NCBI GenBank assembly: GCA_046260445.1
Contig: JBHEPF010000055.1
Location: forward strand, 1-18,443
Length of the DNA: 18,443 nt
Reading direction: 5' to 3'
From: F2B08 sp046260445
GTDB lineage: Bacteria; Actinomycetota; Actinomycetes; Actinomycetales; Dermatophilaceae
Positions within the stretch are counted from its first letter, which is position 1, and every line of letters starts with the position of its first letter. Positions 7,696 through 13,789 of this stretch are shown here, one piece after another. The notes beneath the pieces are model-generated. The model was not told the origin of the DNA. It was given only the letters and a program-made list of their open reading frames with translations, and ran no database searches. Made by a program: the position numbers and the translations under genes.

Positions 7696-7777
7696 GCCCG
7701 TCAGCCTATTACCGGTGCGCGGGACTCTCGATTTCACCTGACCCTGCGGCAGTGGACACTGGCGGTGGGCACCGGCG

Positions 7778-7799
7778 GTGCACAATGACAGTGCACAAT
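7778..7799. repeat. Tandem GTGCACAAT repeats in the pdxH-citA intergenic region
   Basis: GTGCACAAT occurs at 7778-7786 and 7791-7799, separated by GACA (13-bp period). Together they also form TGCAC-N7-GTGCA. A GC stem GCACC-GGC-GGTGC (7769-7781) abuts the first copy. The repeats lie about 105 bp upstream of citA and 83 bp upstream of pdxH, a position suitable for a shared regulator. No clear promoter hexamers were identified in the 208-bp gap 7696-7903. Confidence 0.4.
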
Positions 7800-7903
7800 T
7801 GCCTGGCACGATGCCGACCACTCAACGGCGCCGCGCCACGGCCCCTCACGAACGTGCACCCCGGCGAGCACGGCACCCCACGAACACGGCAGATGGAGAC
7901 CCC

Positions 7904-9001
7904 ATGAGCGACACCGACGTCAAGCACGGCCTGGAAGGCGTCATCGCCTTCGAGTCCGCGATCGCCGAGCCGGACCGCGAGGGCGGAGCCCTGCGCTACC
8001 GTGGGGTCGACATCAACGATCTCGTGGGCCGCGTCGGCTTCGGACAGGTGTGGGGTCTGCTCGTCGACAACGAGATGAACCCGGGCCTGCCCCCGGCCGA
8101 GCCGTTCCCCCTGCCGATCCACTCCGGGGACGTCCGGGTCGACGTCCAGGCGGCCCTCGCGATGCTCGCGCCGCTCTGGGGCTTCAAGCCGGTGCTCGAC
8201 ATCAGTCCGGAGGAGGTCCGCGACAACCTGGCCCGCGCCTCGGTCATGGCGCTGTCCTTCGTCGCCCAGTCGGCGCACGGACAGTCCTCGCCCATGGTGC
8301 CGCAGTCCCGGGTCGACGAGGGCCGGACGATCACCGAGCGCTTCATGATCCGCTGGCGCGGCGAGCCGGACCCCAAGCACGTCGAGGCGGTCGACGCCTA
8401 CTGGGTCTCCGCAGCCGAGCACGGCATGAACGCCTCGACCTTCACCGCCCGTGTCATCGCCTCGACCGGCGCCGACGTCGCGGCCTGCCTCTCCGGTGCG
8501 GTGGGTGCCATGAGCGGCCCGCTCCACGGTGGAGCGCCGTCGCGCGTCCTGCACATGATCGAGGGGGTGGAGCAGACCGGCGATGCCGGCGCATACATCC
8601 GCGGTGTGCTCGACCGGGGCGAGCGGCTCATGGGCTTCGGCCACCGCGTCTACCGAGCCGAGGACCCCCGGGCGAAGGTCCTGCGCGCGACCTGCGAGCG
8701 GCTCGGCGCGGCGCGCTATGAGGTCGCCGCCGCGCTCGAGAAGGCCGCGCTCGACGAGCTCCACGCCCGCCGTCCCGACCGTGTCCTCGCGACGAACGTC
8801 GAGTTCTGGGCCGCGGTCCTCCTCGACTTCGCCGAGGTGCCGGCACAGATGTTCACCCCGATGTTCTCGTGCGCGCGCACCGCGGGATGGTCGGCCCATG
8901 TCCTCGAGCAGAAGAAGACCGGCCGCCTCATCCGCCCGTCTGCGCGATACATCGGCGAAGGCCCGCGCAGCATCGAGTCGATCGCCGGCTGGCACGACTG
9001 A
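7904..9001 (+). CDS. citA: Citrate synthase 2 (CitA-type)
   Basis: Condenses oxaloacetate with acetyl-CoA to citrate. The 365-residue protein is of the short actinobacterial CitA type (about 370 residues). Motifs: EHGMNASTFTARVIAST (172-188), SGPLHGGAPSRV (204-215, catalytic His208), MGFGHRVYRAEDPRA (243-257, catalytic His247) and FSCARTAGWSAHVLEQK (321-337). At the place of the usual catalytic Asp in NVDF, this protein has Glu300 (TNVEFW). As I recall, this is shared by mycobacterial CitA proteins. ATG 7904 is chosen because GGAG (7895-7898) lies 5 nt upstream and the protein then begins at the usual residue; the frame is open back to 7778. The serC gene follows after 81 bp on the same strand. 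A 2-methylcitrate synthase activity cannot be excluded. Confidence 0.9.
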   Translation: MSDTDVKHGLEGVIAFESAIAEPDREGGALRYRGVDINDLVGRVGFGQVWGLLVDNEMNPGLPPAEPFPLPIHSGDVRVDVQAALAMLAPLWGFKPVLDISPEEVRDNLARASVMALSFVAQSAHGQSSPMVPQSRVDEGRTITERFMIRWRGEPDPKHVEAVDAYWVSAAEHGMNASTFTARVIASTGADVAACLSGAVGAMSGPLHGGAPSRVLHMIEGVEQTGDAGAYIRGVLDRGERLMGFGHRVYRAEDPRAKVLRATCERLGAARYEVAAALEKAALDELHARRPDRVLATNVEFWAAVLLDFAEVPAQMFTPMFSCARTAGWSAHVLEQKKTGRLIRPSARYIGEGPRSIESIAGWHD

Positions 9002-9082
9002 CCAGCGCGAGATCGACGGCGGGCGTTCCGGGGACTGGACCCGGGCGCGCGACCGGGCCGGGACCTTGCCACACTGGAGGGC

Positions 9083-10216
9083 GTGACTGAGACACCGGCC
9101 CTGACCATCCCCTCCGACCTGCTCCCCGGCGACGGGCGGTTCGGATGCGGTCCGAGCAAGGTCCGCCCCGAGCAGGTCGACTACCTCGCCTCGATCGGCA
9201 CGACGATCCTCGGCACCTCCCACCGCCAGGCGCCGGTGAAGAACCTCGTCGGTGCGGTCCGCTCCGGGCTGCGCGACCTGTTCTCCCTCCCCGAGGGCTA
9301 CGAGGTCGTGCTCGGCAACGGCGGCTCGACCGCCTTCTGGGACATCGCCGCGTTCGGCCTGGTCCGGGACCGTGCGCAGCACTGCGCGTTCGGCGAGTTC
9401 TCGGCGAAGTTCGGCAACGTCACGTCGGCAGCGCCGTTCCTCGGCGAGTCCTCGATCATCAAGGCGGAGCCGGGCACGCTCGCCTCCCCCGTGGCAGAGT
9501 CCGGCATCGACGCGTATGCGTGGGCCCACAACGAGACCTCGACCGGCGTCATGGCTCCGGTCCGGCGGGTCGAGGGTGCGGACGACGGGGCGCTCGTCCT
9601 CATCGACGCGACCTCGGGTGCCGGTGGGCTGCCGGTCGACATCACCCAGGCCGACGTCTACTACTTCGCGCCGCAGAAGTCCTTCGCATCCGACGGTGGC
9701 CTCTGGGTCGGACTCTTCTCCCCCGCCGCCCTCGCGCGCGTCGACGAGATCACCGCCTCCGGCCGCTGGGTGCCGGACTTCTTCAGCCTCCCCACCGCGA
9801 TCGACAACTCCCGCAAGGACCAGACCTACAACACCCCTGCCGTCGCGACCCTGGCCATGTTCGCCAACCAGCTCGAGTGGCTCAACGGCAACGGTGGTCT
9901 CACGTGGGCGGTCGAGCGGACTGCGGACTCCTCCGGGCGCATCTACGACTGGGCCGAGACGACGGACTACACCACGCCGTTCGTCGCAGCCCCGGCTGAG
10001 CGCAGCCAGGTCGTCGCGACGGTCGACTTCGACTCCGCCGTCGACGCGGCCGCCGTCGCGAAGACGCTGCGGGCCAACGGCGTCGTGGACGTCGAGCCGT
10101 ACCGCAAGCTCGGCCGCAACCAGCTGCGCATCGCGACGTTCCCCGCGATCGAGCCCGACGACGTGAGCGGGCTGCTGCGCTGCATCGACTACGTCGTGAG
10201 CGAGACGCGGGTCTGA
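9083..10216 (+). CDS. serC: Phosphoserine aminotransferase
   Basis: PLP enzyme that transaminates 3-phosphohydroxypyruvate with glutamate to O-phosphoserine, the second step of serine synthesis; it can also act in PLP synthesis. The 377-residue protein is of the mycobacterial SerC type. Motifs: GDGRFGCGPSKVRPEQ (16-31), GTSHRQAPVKNLV (44-56), EVVLGNGGSTAFWD (74-87), WAHNETSTGV (147-156), IDATSGAGGLP (174-184), PQKSFASDGGLW (197-208) with the PLP lysine at Lys199, and YRKLGRNQLRIA near the C terminus. The start is GTG 9083, close behind GGAGG (9076-9080, only 2 nt spacing). No other good start lies nearby. It ends 4 bp from the convergent serine hydrolase gene. Confidence 0.95.
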   Translation: MTETPALTIPSDLLPGDGRFGCGPSKVRPEQVDYLASIGTTILGTSHRQAPVKNLVGAVRSGLRDLFSLPEGYEVVLGNGGSTAFWDIAAFGLVRDRAQHCAFGEFSAKFGNVTSAAPFLGESSIIKAEPGTLASPVAESGIDAYAWAHNETSTGVMAPVRRVEGADDGALVLIDATSGAGGLPVDITQADVYYFAPQKSFASDGGLWVGLFSPAALARVDEITASGRWVPDFFSLPTAIDNSRKDQTYNTPAVATLAMFANQLEWLNGNGGLTWAVERTADSSGRIYDWAETTDYTTPFVAAPAERSQVVATVDFDSAVDAAAVAKTLRANGVVDVEPYRKLGRNQLRIATFPAIEPDDVSGLLRCIDYVVSETRV

Positions 10217-10224
10217 GCGCTCAG
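10213..10224. repeat. 12-bp perfect palindrome spanning two convergent stop codons
   Basis: CTGAGCGCTCAG includes the serC TGA (10214-10216) and, on the other strand, the hydrolase TGA (10221-10223). As RNA it would give a small hairpin for either transcript. It is short and lacks a U-tract, so a terminator role is speculative. Confidence 0.35.
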
Positions 10225-11174
10225 CTCTCCGGACAGGTGAGCCCCGGCGCGTCCGGCGCGACCGTCCTCGCCCACCACTGCACGAGAGTCGTGGCCTCGA
10301 TGGTCGCGTCCGCATAGCTCCCGGTGGCCGAACGGGCGGACAGGCCCAGTGCATACCGCTGCCCGGCCACCTGCCCGTCACCGAGCTGACGGAGGACGTA
10401 CGCGCCGTCCGGCTCCGGGCCCCAGCCCCCTTTGAGGTGGGCCGACTCGAGCGCGCCGATCCCCCACCGCTGGTCCAGGGCGACCCGGCTCATCTCCGCG
10501 CGGACCCGGCCGGCCGGCGACGAATCCGGTTCACACATCACATCGCTCGCGAAGCGTGCCTGCGACTGGTTGCTCCACTGGGTCTGGCCGAAGGCTGAGA
10601 ACGGCGGACGCACGTCAGCGTGCTCGGTCCGTGCCTCCGGCGACCCGTATGCGTCGAGCACCTTGTCGACGTCGCTCGCCGCCTCCTCGGGTGGGCCGAG
10701 CGCGGTCCAGAGCGCGAGCGCTGCGGCGTTGTCACTGCGGGTGATGGCGGCGCCGATCTGCTGCCAGGTCCCGTCGTCGGGCACTTCGGTCGCTGCGGCG
10801 ATCGCGAGCGGCACCTTGATCGTCGACCAGGCCGTCTCGCCCGGCGGCGAACCGAGGACATGGAGGCCGTCCGCGTCGACCCAGGCCAGCGCATACTGCC
10901 CGCCGAGCCGGGCGGTGCGGTCGGCGAAGGCGGCTGCGAGAGCCGGATCGGGCGGGACGACGGTCAGGGTCGATGGGGTGGTCGGTGAGGCTCTCGTCGG
11001 CGGCGTCGTGGCGCGGGGAGCGGTGGTCGTCGCCGACCCGGGCTCGGACGCCGCAGCCGGCCCGGGAGCGAGGTGGCCGGTGTGGACACCGAGCCAGGCG
11101 AGGGCGCCGATGAGTCCGACCATAAGGACGGTCAGCAGGGTTGCGCCGGCGCACTCCCGGTCCAGGCCGACCAT
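10221..11174 (-). CDS. Membrane-anchored serine hydrolase of the penicillin-recognising (beta-lactamase/DD-peptidase) fold
   Basis: A 317-residue protein with one N-terminal membrane span (about 12-30), a Thr/Pro/Ala-rich linker (about 38-75) and an extracellular catalytic domain. The domain shows the three landmarks of the serine penicillin-recognising fold: SxxK as Ser117-Thr-Ile-Lys120, SDN (147-149), and KGG (248-250) in place of the KTG triad. I find no convincing ExxLN omega-loop motif between SDN and KGG, where class A beta-lactamases carry the deacylating Glu166. A peptidoglycan-related peptidase or a binding protein is therefore as likely as a beta-lactamase. Cys214 and Cys314 may form a disulfide. 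ATG 11174 lies 21 bp after the zinc-ribbon gene's stop, so it is probably last in that operon. Confidence 0.75.
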   Translation of the reverse strand: MVGLDRECAGATLLTVLMVGLIGALAWLGVHTGHLAPGPAAASEPGSATTTAPRATTPPTRASPTTPSTLTVVPPDPALAAAFADRTARLGGQYALAWVDADGLHVLGSPPGETAWSTIKVPLAIAAATEVPDDGTWQQIGAAITRSDNAAALALWTALGPPEEAASDVDKVLDAYGSPEARTEHADVRPPFSAFGQTQWSNQSQARFASDVMCEPDSSPAGRVRAEMSRVALDQRWGIGALESAHLKGGWGPEPDGAYVLRQLGDGQVAGQRYALGLSARSATGSYADATIEATTLVQWWARTVAPDAPGLTCPES

Positions 11175-11195
11175 GGGGTCCGTCGACCGTGGCGA

Positions 11196-11882
11196 TCAGG
11201 TCGCCGGAGCGAGGTAGACGACGGCGTTGTTGCCGCCGGTGCACCGGACCGGGTTCGTGAACTCACAGGTGAGGTCGTAGTCCAGACCGGTGACCGGTGA
11301 GGAGACGCCGCTCAGCGCGACCTCGCCCGTGACCGGCTGCTCGACATCGGCGAAGGCGCGGCCGACGTTCTCGGCGAAGGGGCACGACGTCGTGGTGTTG
11401 CCGCGGTAGACGACGAAGCTCCCGACGTTGTTGCACCCCTGGGCCGAGCCGGGCAGCTCGATCGGGCTCGGGGTCGACGTCTCAGTCGGGGTCTCGGTCG
11501 GCGTCTCCGTCGGAGTGTCGGTCGGAGTGTCGGCCGGACTCGGCGCCGTGCCGTCGGTCGGCGCCGGGCTGCTCGCCGCGGGCGTGGCCGGGGCGGAGGC
11601 CGTGGTCTGGTCGCTGTCCGGTCGCAGGACCCAGAAGACGAGCAGCGCGATGAGCACGACCCCGGCGACCGCCGCCGCGATCATCCCGGCCGGTGGACCG
11701 GACCGGGGTGGAGGCGGCTGTTGGGCCGGCGCGTACGGGATGGCCCAGGCGTCGTCCTGCCCTGGCTCGTCCGGCTGGGCCGCACCCGGCTCGTCCTCCG
11801 GGGCATCGCTGAGGAAAGCACCGCAGCCGCCGCAGTACTGGTCGTCGGGGCCGAGCGCATACCCGCAGTTTGAGCACACCAT
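11196..11882 (-). CDS. Zinc-ribbon / single transmembrane / extracellular domain protein of unknown function
   Basis: A 228-residue protein with no recognised function. It starts with a zinc ribbon (Cys3, Cys6, Cys17, Cys20; CSNC ... CGGC), then an acidic and Pro-rich stretch (25-64) and one membrane span (about 67-86). A Thr/Pro/Glu-rich stalk (92-140) with TPTE repeats follows, then a C-terminal domain with four cysteines (150, 167, 206, 214) that probably form disulfides outside the cell. The likely topology is ribbon inside, C-terminal domain outside. The frame is open back to 11990, but ATG 11882 places the ribbon at the N terminus. That ATG overlaps the stop of the 27-codon gene upstream (TAATG), and no Shine-Dalgarno sequence is visible, as expected for translational coupling. 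The serine hydrolase gene follows 21 bp later. Confidence 0.78.
   Translation of the reverse strand: MVCSNCGYALGPDDQYCGGCGAFLSDAPEDEPGAAQPDEPGQDDAWAIPYAPAQQPPPPRSGPPAGMIAAAVAGVVLIALLVFWVLRPDSDQTTASAPATPAASSPAPTDGTAPSPADTPTDTPTETPTETPTETSTPSPIELPGSAQGCNNVGSFVVYRGNTTTSCPFAENVGRAFADVEQPVTGEVALSGVSSPVTGLDYDLTCEFTNPVRCTGGNNAVVYLAPAT
11479..11538. repeat. 12-bp tandem repeat encoding a Thr/Pro/Glu stalk
   Basis: Five imperfect 12-bp units (plus-strand examples GTCTCAGTCGGG, GTCTCGGTCGGC, GTGTCGGTCGGA) encode TPTE/TPTD-like tetrapeptides in the extracellular stalk of the zinc-ribbon protein. The period is a multiple of three, so copy-number changes would keep the frame. Confidence 0.7.
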
Positions 11883-11965
11883 TAGAGGAACGCTGCCACG
11901 AGGGCGATCGCGAGGACAACTCCGAGGACCCCGAGGGTGAGGTTGCGGCGGGTGCGGGCGTTCAT
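11882..11965 (-). CDS. 27-residue single-span membrane microprotein
   Basis: A 28-codon frame (including stop) between the MFS exporter and zinc-ribbon genes. It begins MNARTRRN, a positively charged N terminus, followed by about 19 hydrophobic residues (LTLGVLGVVLAIALVAAFL) and a TAA stop. This is a typical positive-inside single membrane helix. Its ATG overlaps the MFS stop (ATGA, 11962-11965) and its TAA overlaps the next ATG (TAATG, 11880-11884). Two exact overlaps on both sides are strong contextual support that it is translated. No homologue is recognised. It could be a small regulatory subunit of the exporter, or a leader that couples translation to the next gene. The chief doubt is that very short frames can occur by chance. 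Confidence 0.62.
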   Translation of the reverse strand: MNARTRRNLTLGVLGVVLAIALVAAFL

Positions 11966-13260
11966 CGGACCGCCTGCGGCACGGGCTCACTCACGGGCGG
12001 GCGCGCCGGGCTGGTCGAGATGAGCAGGCGGGGGCGACGCTGGGTCTCGAAGCTCACGCGGACATTCTCGCTCCTGGCGAGGTAGACCGCCACGCCGACC
12101 AGGACCAGGCCGACGGCGATCGGCCCGACGGCGATGGTCCAGCGGGCGCCGAACGTGTCGCCGATCCAGCCGATGATCGGGGCGCCGACGGGTGTGCCAC
12201 CCATGAAGATCGCCATGTAGAGCGCCATGACGCGCCCGCGAACGAGGGGGTCCACCCGGGTCTGGACCATGGCGTTCGCCGTGGTCAGCGCCGTGAGCGA
12301 GGCGAAGCCGACGGCGACCAGGGTGATGGCGAAGGTCACATAGGAGGGCGCGAGCGCGGAGGCGGTGCTCGCGGCCGTGAACCCGACGAGGGCCAGCAGG
12401 AGGGTGCGCAGCCGGGCGGTGCCCCGGCGCGCGGACATGAGCGCACCGGTCAGGGAGCCGACCGCGATGATCGAGCCGAGCAGGCCGAACTCCGTCGGCC
12501 CCTTGTCGAACACCGTCGTCGCCATGAGTGCGGTCGTGATCTGGAAGTTCATCCCGAACGTGCCGAAGACGAACACCAGCAGCATGACGAGCTGGATGTC
12601 GGGCCGGCGCTTGACGTAGGCCAGCCCGTCGCGGATGGCGCCCCGGCCGCGGGCGAGCGGTGTCGGGTGCATCTCGCTCGGGCGCAGCACGGCAAGGCAG
12701 GCGATGACCGCGAGGAACGAGATGGCGTTGATGAGGAAGGCCACCCCGGTGCCCCACAGCGCGATGATGAGCCCGGCGACGCCGGGGCCGATGAGGCGCC
12801 CGGCGTTGAAGGACGCGCTGTTGAGCGCTACCGCATTGGCGAGGGTGTCCTTGGGCACCATCTCCGAGACGATCGTCTGGCGGGCGGGGTTGTCGACGGC
12901 CATCGTCGACCCGAGCAGCGCGGCGAGGACGAACATCATCCACAGCTGCATCGTGCCGGTGAAGACGAGCACGGCTGTGAGGGCCATGAGCGTGGCCATG
13001 AAGGTCTGGGTCGCAATGAGGATGCGCCGCTTGGGGAAGCGGTCGGCGATCATCCCGGTGAACGGCGCGAGCAGCAGGAACGGCGCGAACTGCAGGCCCA
13101 CGACGAGCCCGAGGGCCTGCGAGGAGTAGTCGGTCAGCTCGGTGAGGACGAGCCAGTTCTGCGCAACGGCCCCCATCCACGTGCCGATGTTGGAGATGAA
13201 GGCGCCGCTCGCATACAGCCGGTAGTTGCGGACCTCGAGGGCGCGGAAGGTGGGGCTCAT
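11962..13260 (-). CDS. MFS exporter (MFS_3 / EntS-like)
   Basis: A 432-residue, about 12-span major facilitator of the group that contains enterobactin exporter EntS and many drug exporters. It begins FRALEVRNYRLYASGAFIS, typical of this group, with motif A-like GMIADRFPKRR (69-79) in the loop between spans 2 and 3 and the family stretch VDNPARQTIVSEMVP further on. A hydrophilic tail of about 35 residues follows the last span. ATG 13260 overlaps the stop of the MarR gene (ATGA), and its own stop overlaps the start of the microprotein gene (ATGA). The frame is open to 13548, but that part is antisense or out-of-frame to MarR. Its place directly after a MarR regulator suggests substrate-induced efflux. 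The substrate is unknown; siderophore or drug export are guesses. Confidence 0.9.
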   Translation of the reverse strand: MSPTFRALEVRNYRLYASGAFISNIGTWMGAVAQNWLVLTELTDYSSQALGLVVGLQFAPFLLLAPFTGMIADRFPKRRILIATQTFMATLMALTAVLVFTGTMQLWMMFVLAALLGSTMAVDNPARQTIVSEMVPKDTLANAVALNSASFNAGRLIGPGVAGLIIALWGTGVAFLINAISFLAVIACLAVLRPSEMHPTPLARGRGAIRDGLAYVKRRPDIQLVMLLVFVFGTFGMNFQITTALMATTVFDKGPTEFGLLGSIIAVGSLTGALMSARRGTARLRTLLLALVGFTAASTASALAPSYVTFAITLVAVGFASLTALTTANAMVQTRVDPLVRGRVMALYMAIFMGGTPVGAPIIGWIGDTFGARWTIAVGPIAVGLVLVGVAVYLARSENVRVSFETQRRPRLLISTSPARPPVSEPVPQAVR

Positions 13261-13718
13261 GAGGTCGCGATCCTCTCGAGCAGCGGCAGGGCCGCCTCGA
13301 GCCGCTCGATCTCGTCGGGGCTGAGCCGGCCCAGCCGCACCGTCATCCACTCGTCCCGCGCCCGGCGGGTCTCGGCGAGGAGCTGCCGTCCGGCGTCGGT
13401 GATGGTGAGGATGACGCGCCGACCGTCGGCAGGGTCGCCGGAGCGGTCGATCCAGCCGGCATCGGCGAGGGCGCTGACCGTCCGGGACATCGCCGGGGCG
13501 CTCACCCGCTCCCACTCGGCCAGCTCGCCCACCGTCGCCGGACCGCACCCGATCCGGCTCAGCGCGGCGAACTGGTGCGGTGCGACGGCGACGACGCTCT
13601 CGAAGCGGTTGCGCCGGGCAATCCGCAGGCAGGCAAGGCGCAGGTCCGTCGCGAGGTGCGACGGACCTGGGTGCTGCGGCGTGATCGCCGGCGTGGGCTC
13701 GGATGACATGTCACACAT
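13257..13718 (-). CDS. MarR-family transcriptional regulator
   Basis: A 153-residue winged-helix regulator that probably controls the operon it heads. Helix-turn-helix region: TVGELAEWERVSAPAMSRTVSALADAGWIDR (about 62-92). The wing carries the family signature DPADGRRVILTITDAG (94-109). The C-terminal helices would form the dimer interface. Possible starts are ATG 13718 (MCDMSSEP) and ATG 13709 (MSSEP). Neither has a ribosome site, so a very short leader is likely. The stop overlaps the MFS start (ATGA). A perfect palindrome lies immediately upstream (13719-13752) and overlaps the promoter region, consistent with autorepression relieved by a ligand. I recall a MarR gene near cspB and serC in mycobacteria (Rv0880), which supports the family and context. 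Confidence 0.9.
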   Translation of the reverse strand: MCDMSSEPTPAITPQHPGPSHLATDLRLACLRIARRNRFESVVAVAPHQFAALSRIGCGPATVGELAEWERVSAPAMSRTVSALADAGWIDRSGDPADGRRVILTITDAGRQLLAETRRARDEWMTVRLGRLSPDEIERLEAALPLLERIATS

Positions 13719-13752
13719 ATAGTTGCATAAACTAATTACCTAACGCAACTAT
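13719..13752. promoter_or_regulatory. Palindromic operator of the MarR-MFS operon
   Basis: ATAGTTGC (13719-13726) and GCAACTAT (13745-13752) are perfect 8-bp inverted copies with an 18-nt AT-rich spacer. Nested inside is TAGTT-N5-AACTA (13720-13734), the size of a single MarR-dimer site. The whole element abuts the MarR start, where repression would be most effective. Two overlapping dimer sites are a reasonable reading. The 71-bp gap 13719-13789 holds nothing else apparent. Confidence 0.6.
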
Positions 13753-13789
13753 TCCACCCGATCCCGGTTCGAAGTGACGGTGCGGTGGC

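Noticed and set aside
7709..10381. Very long minus-strand open frame (890 codons) across citA and serC
   Set aside because: It is antisense to two well-recognised enzymes, has low-complexity Arg/Gly/Asp/Val composition and resembles no family; a by-product of high GC content.
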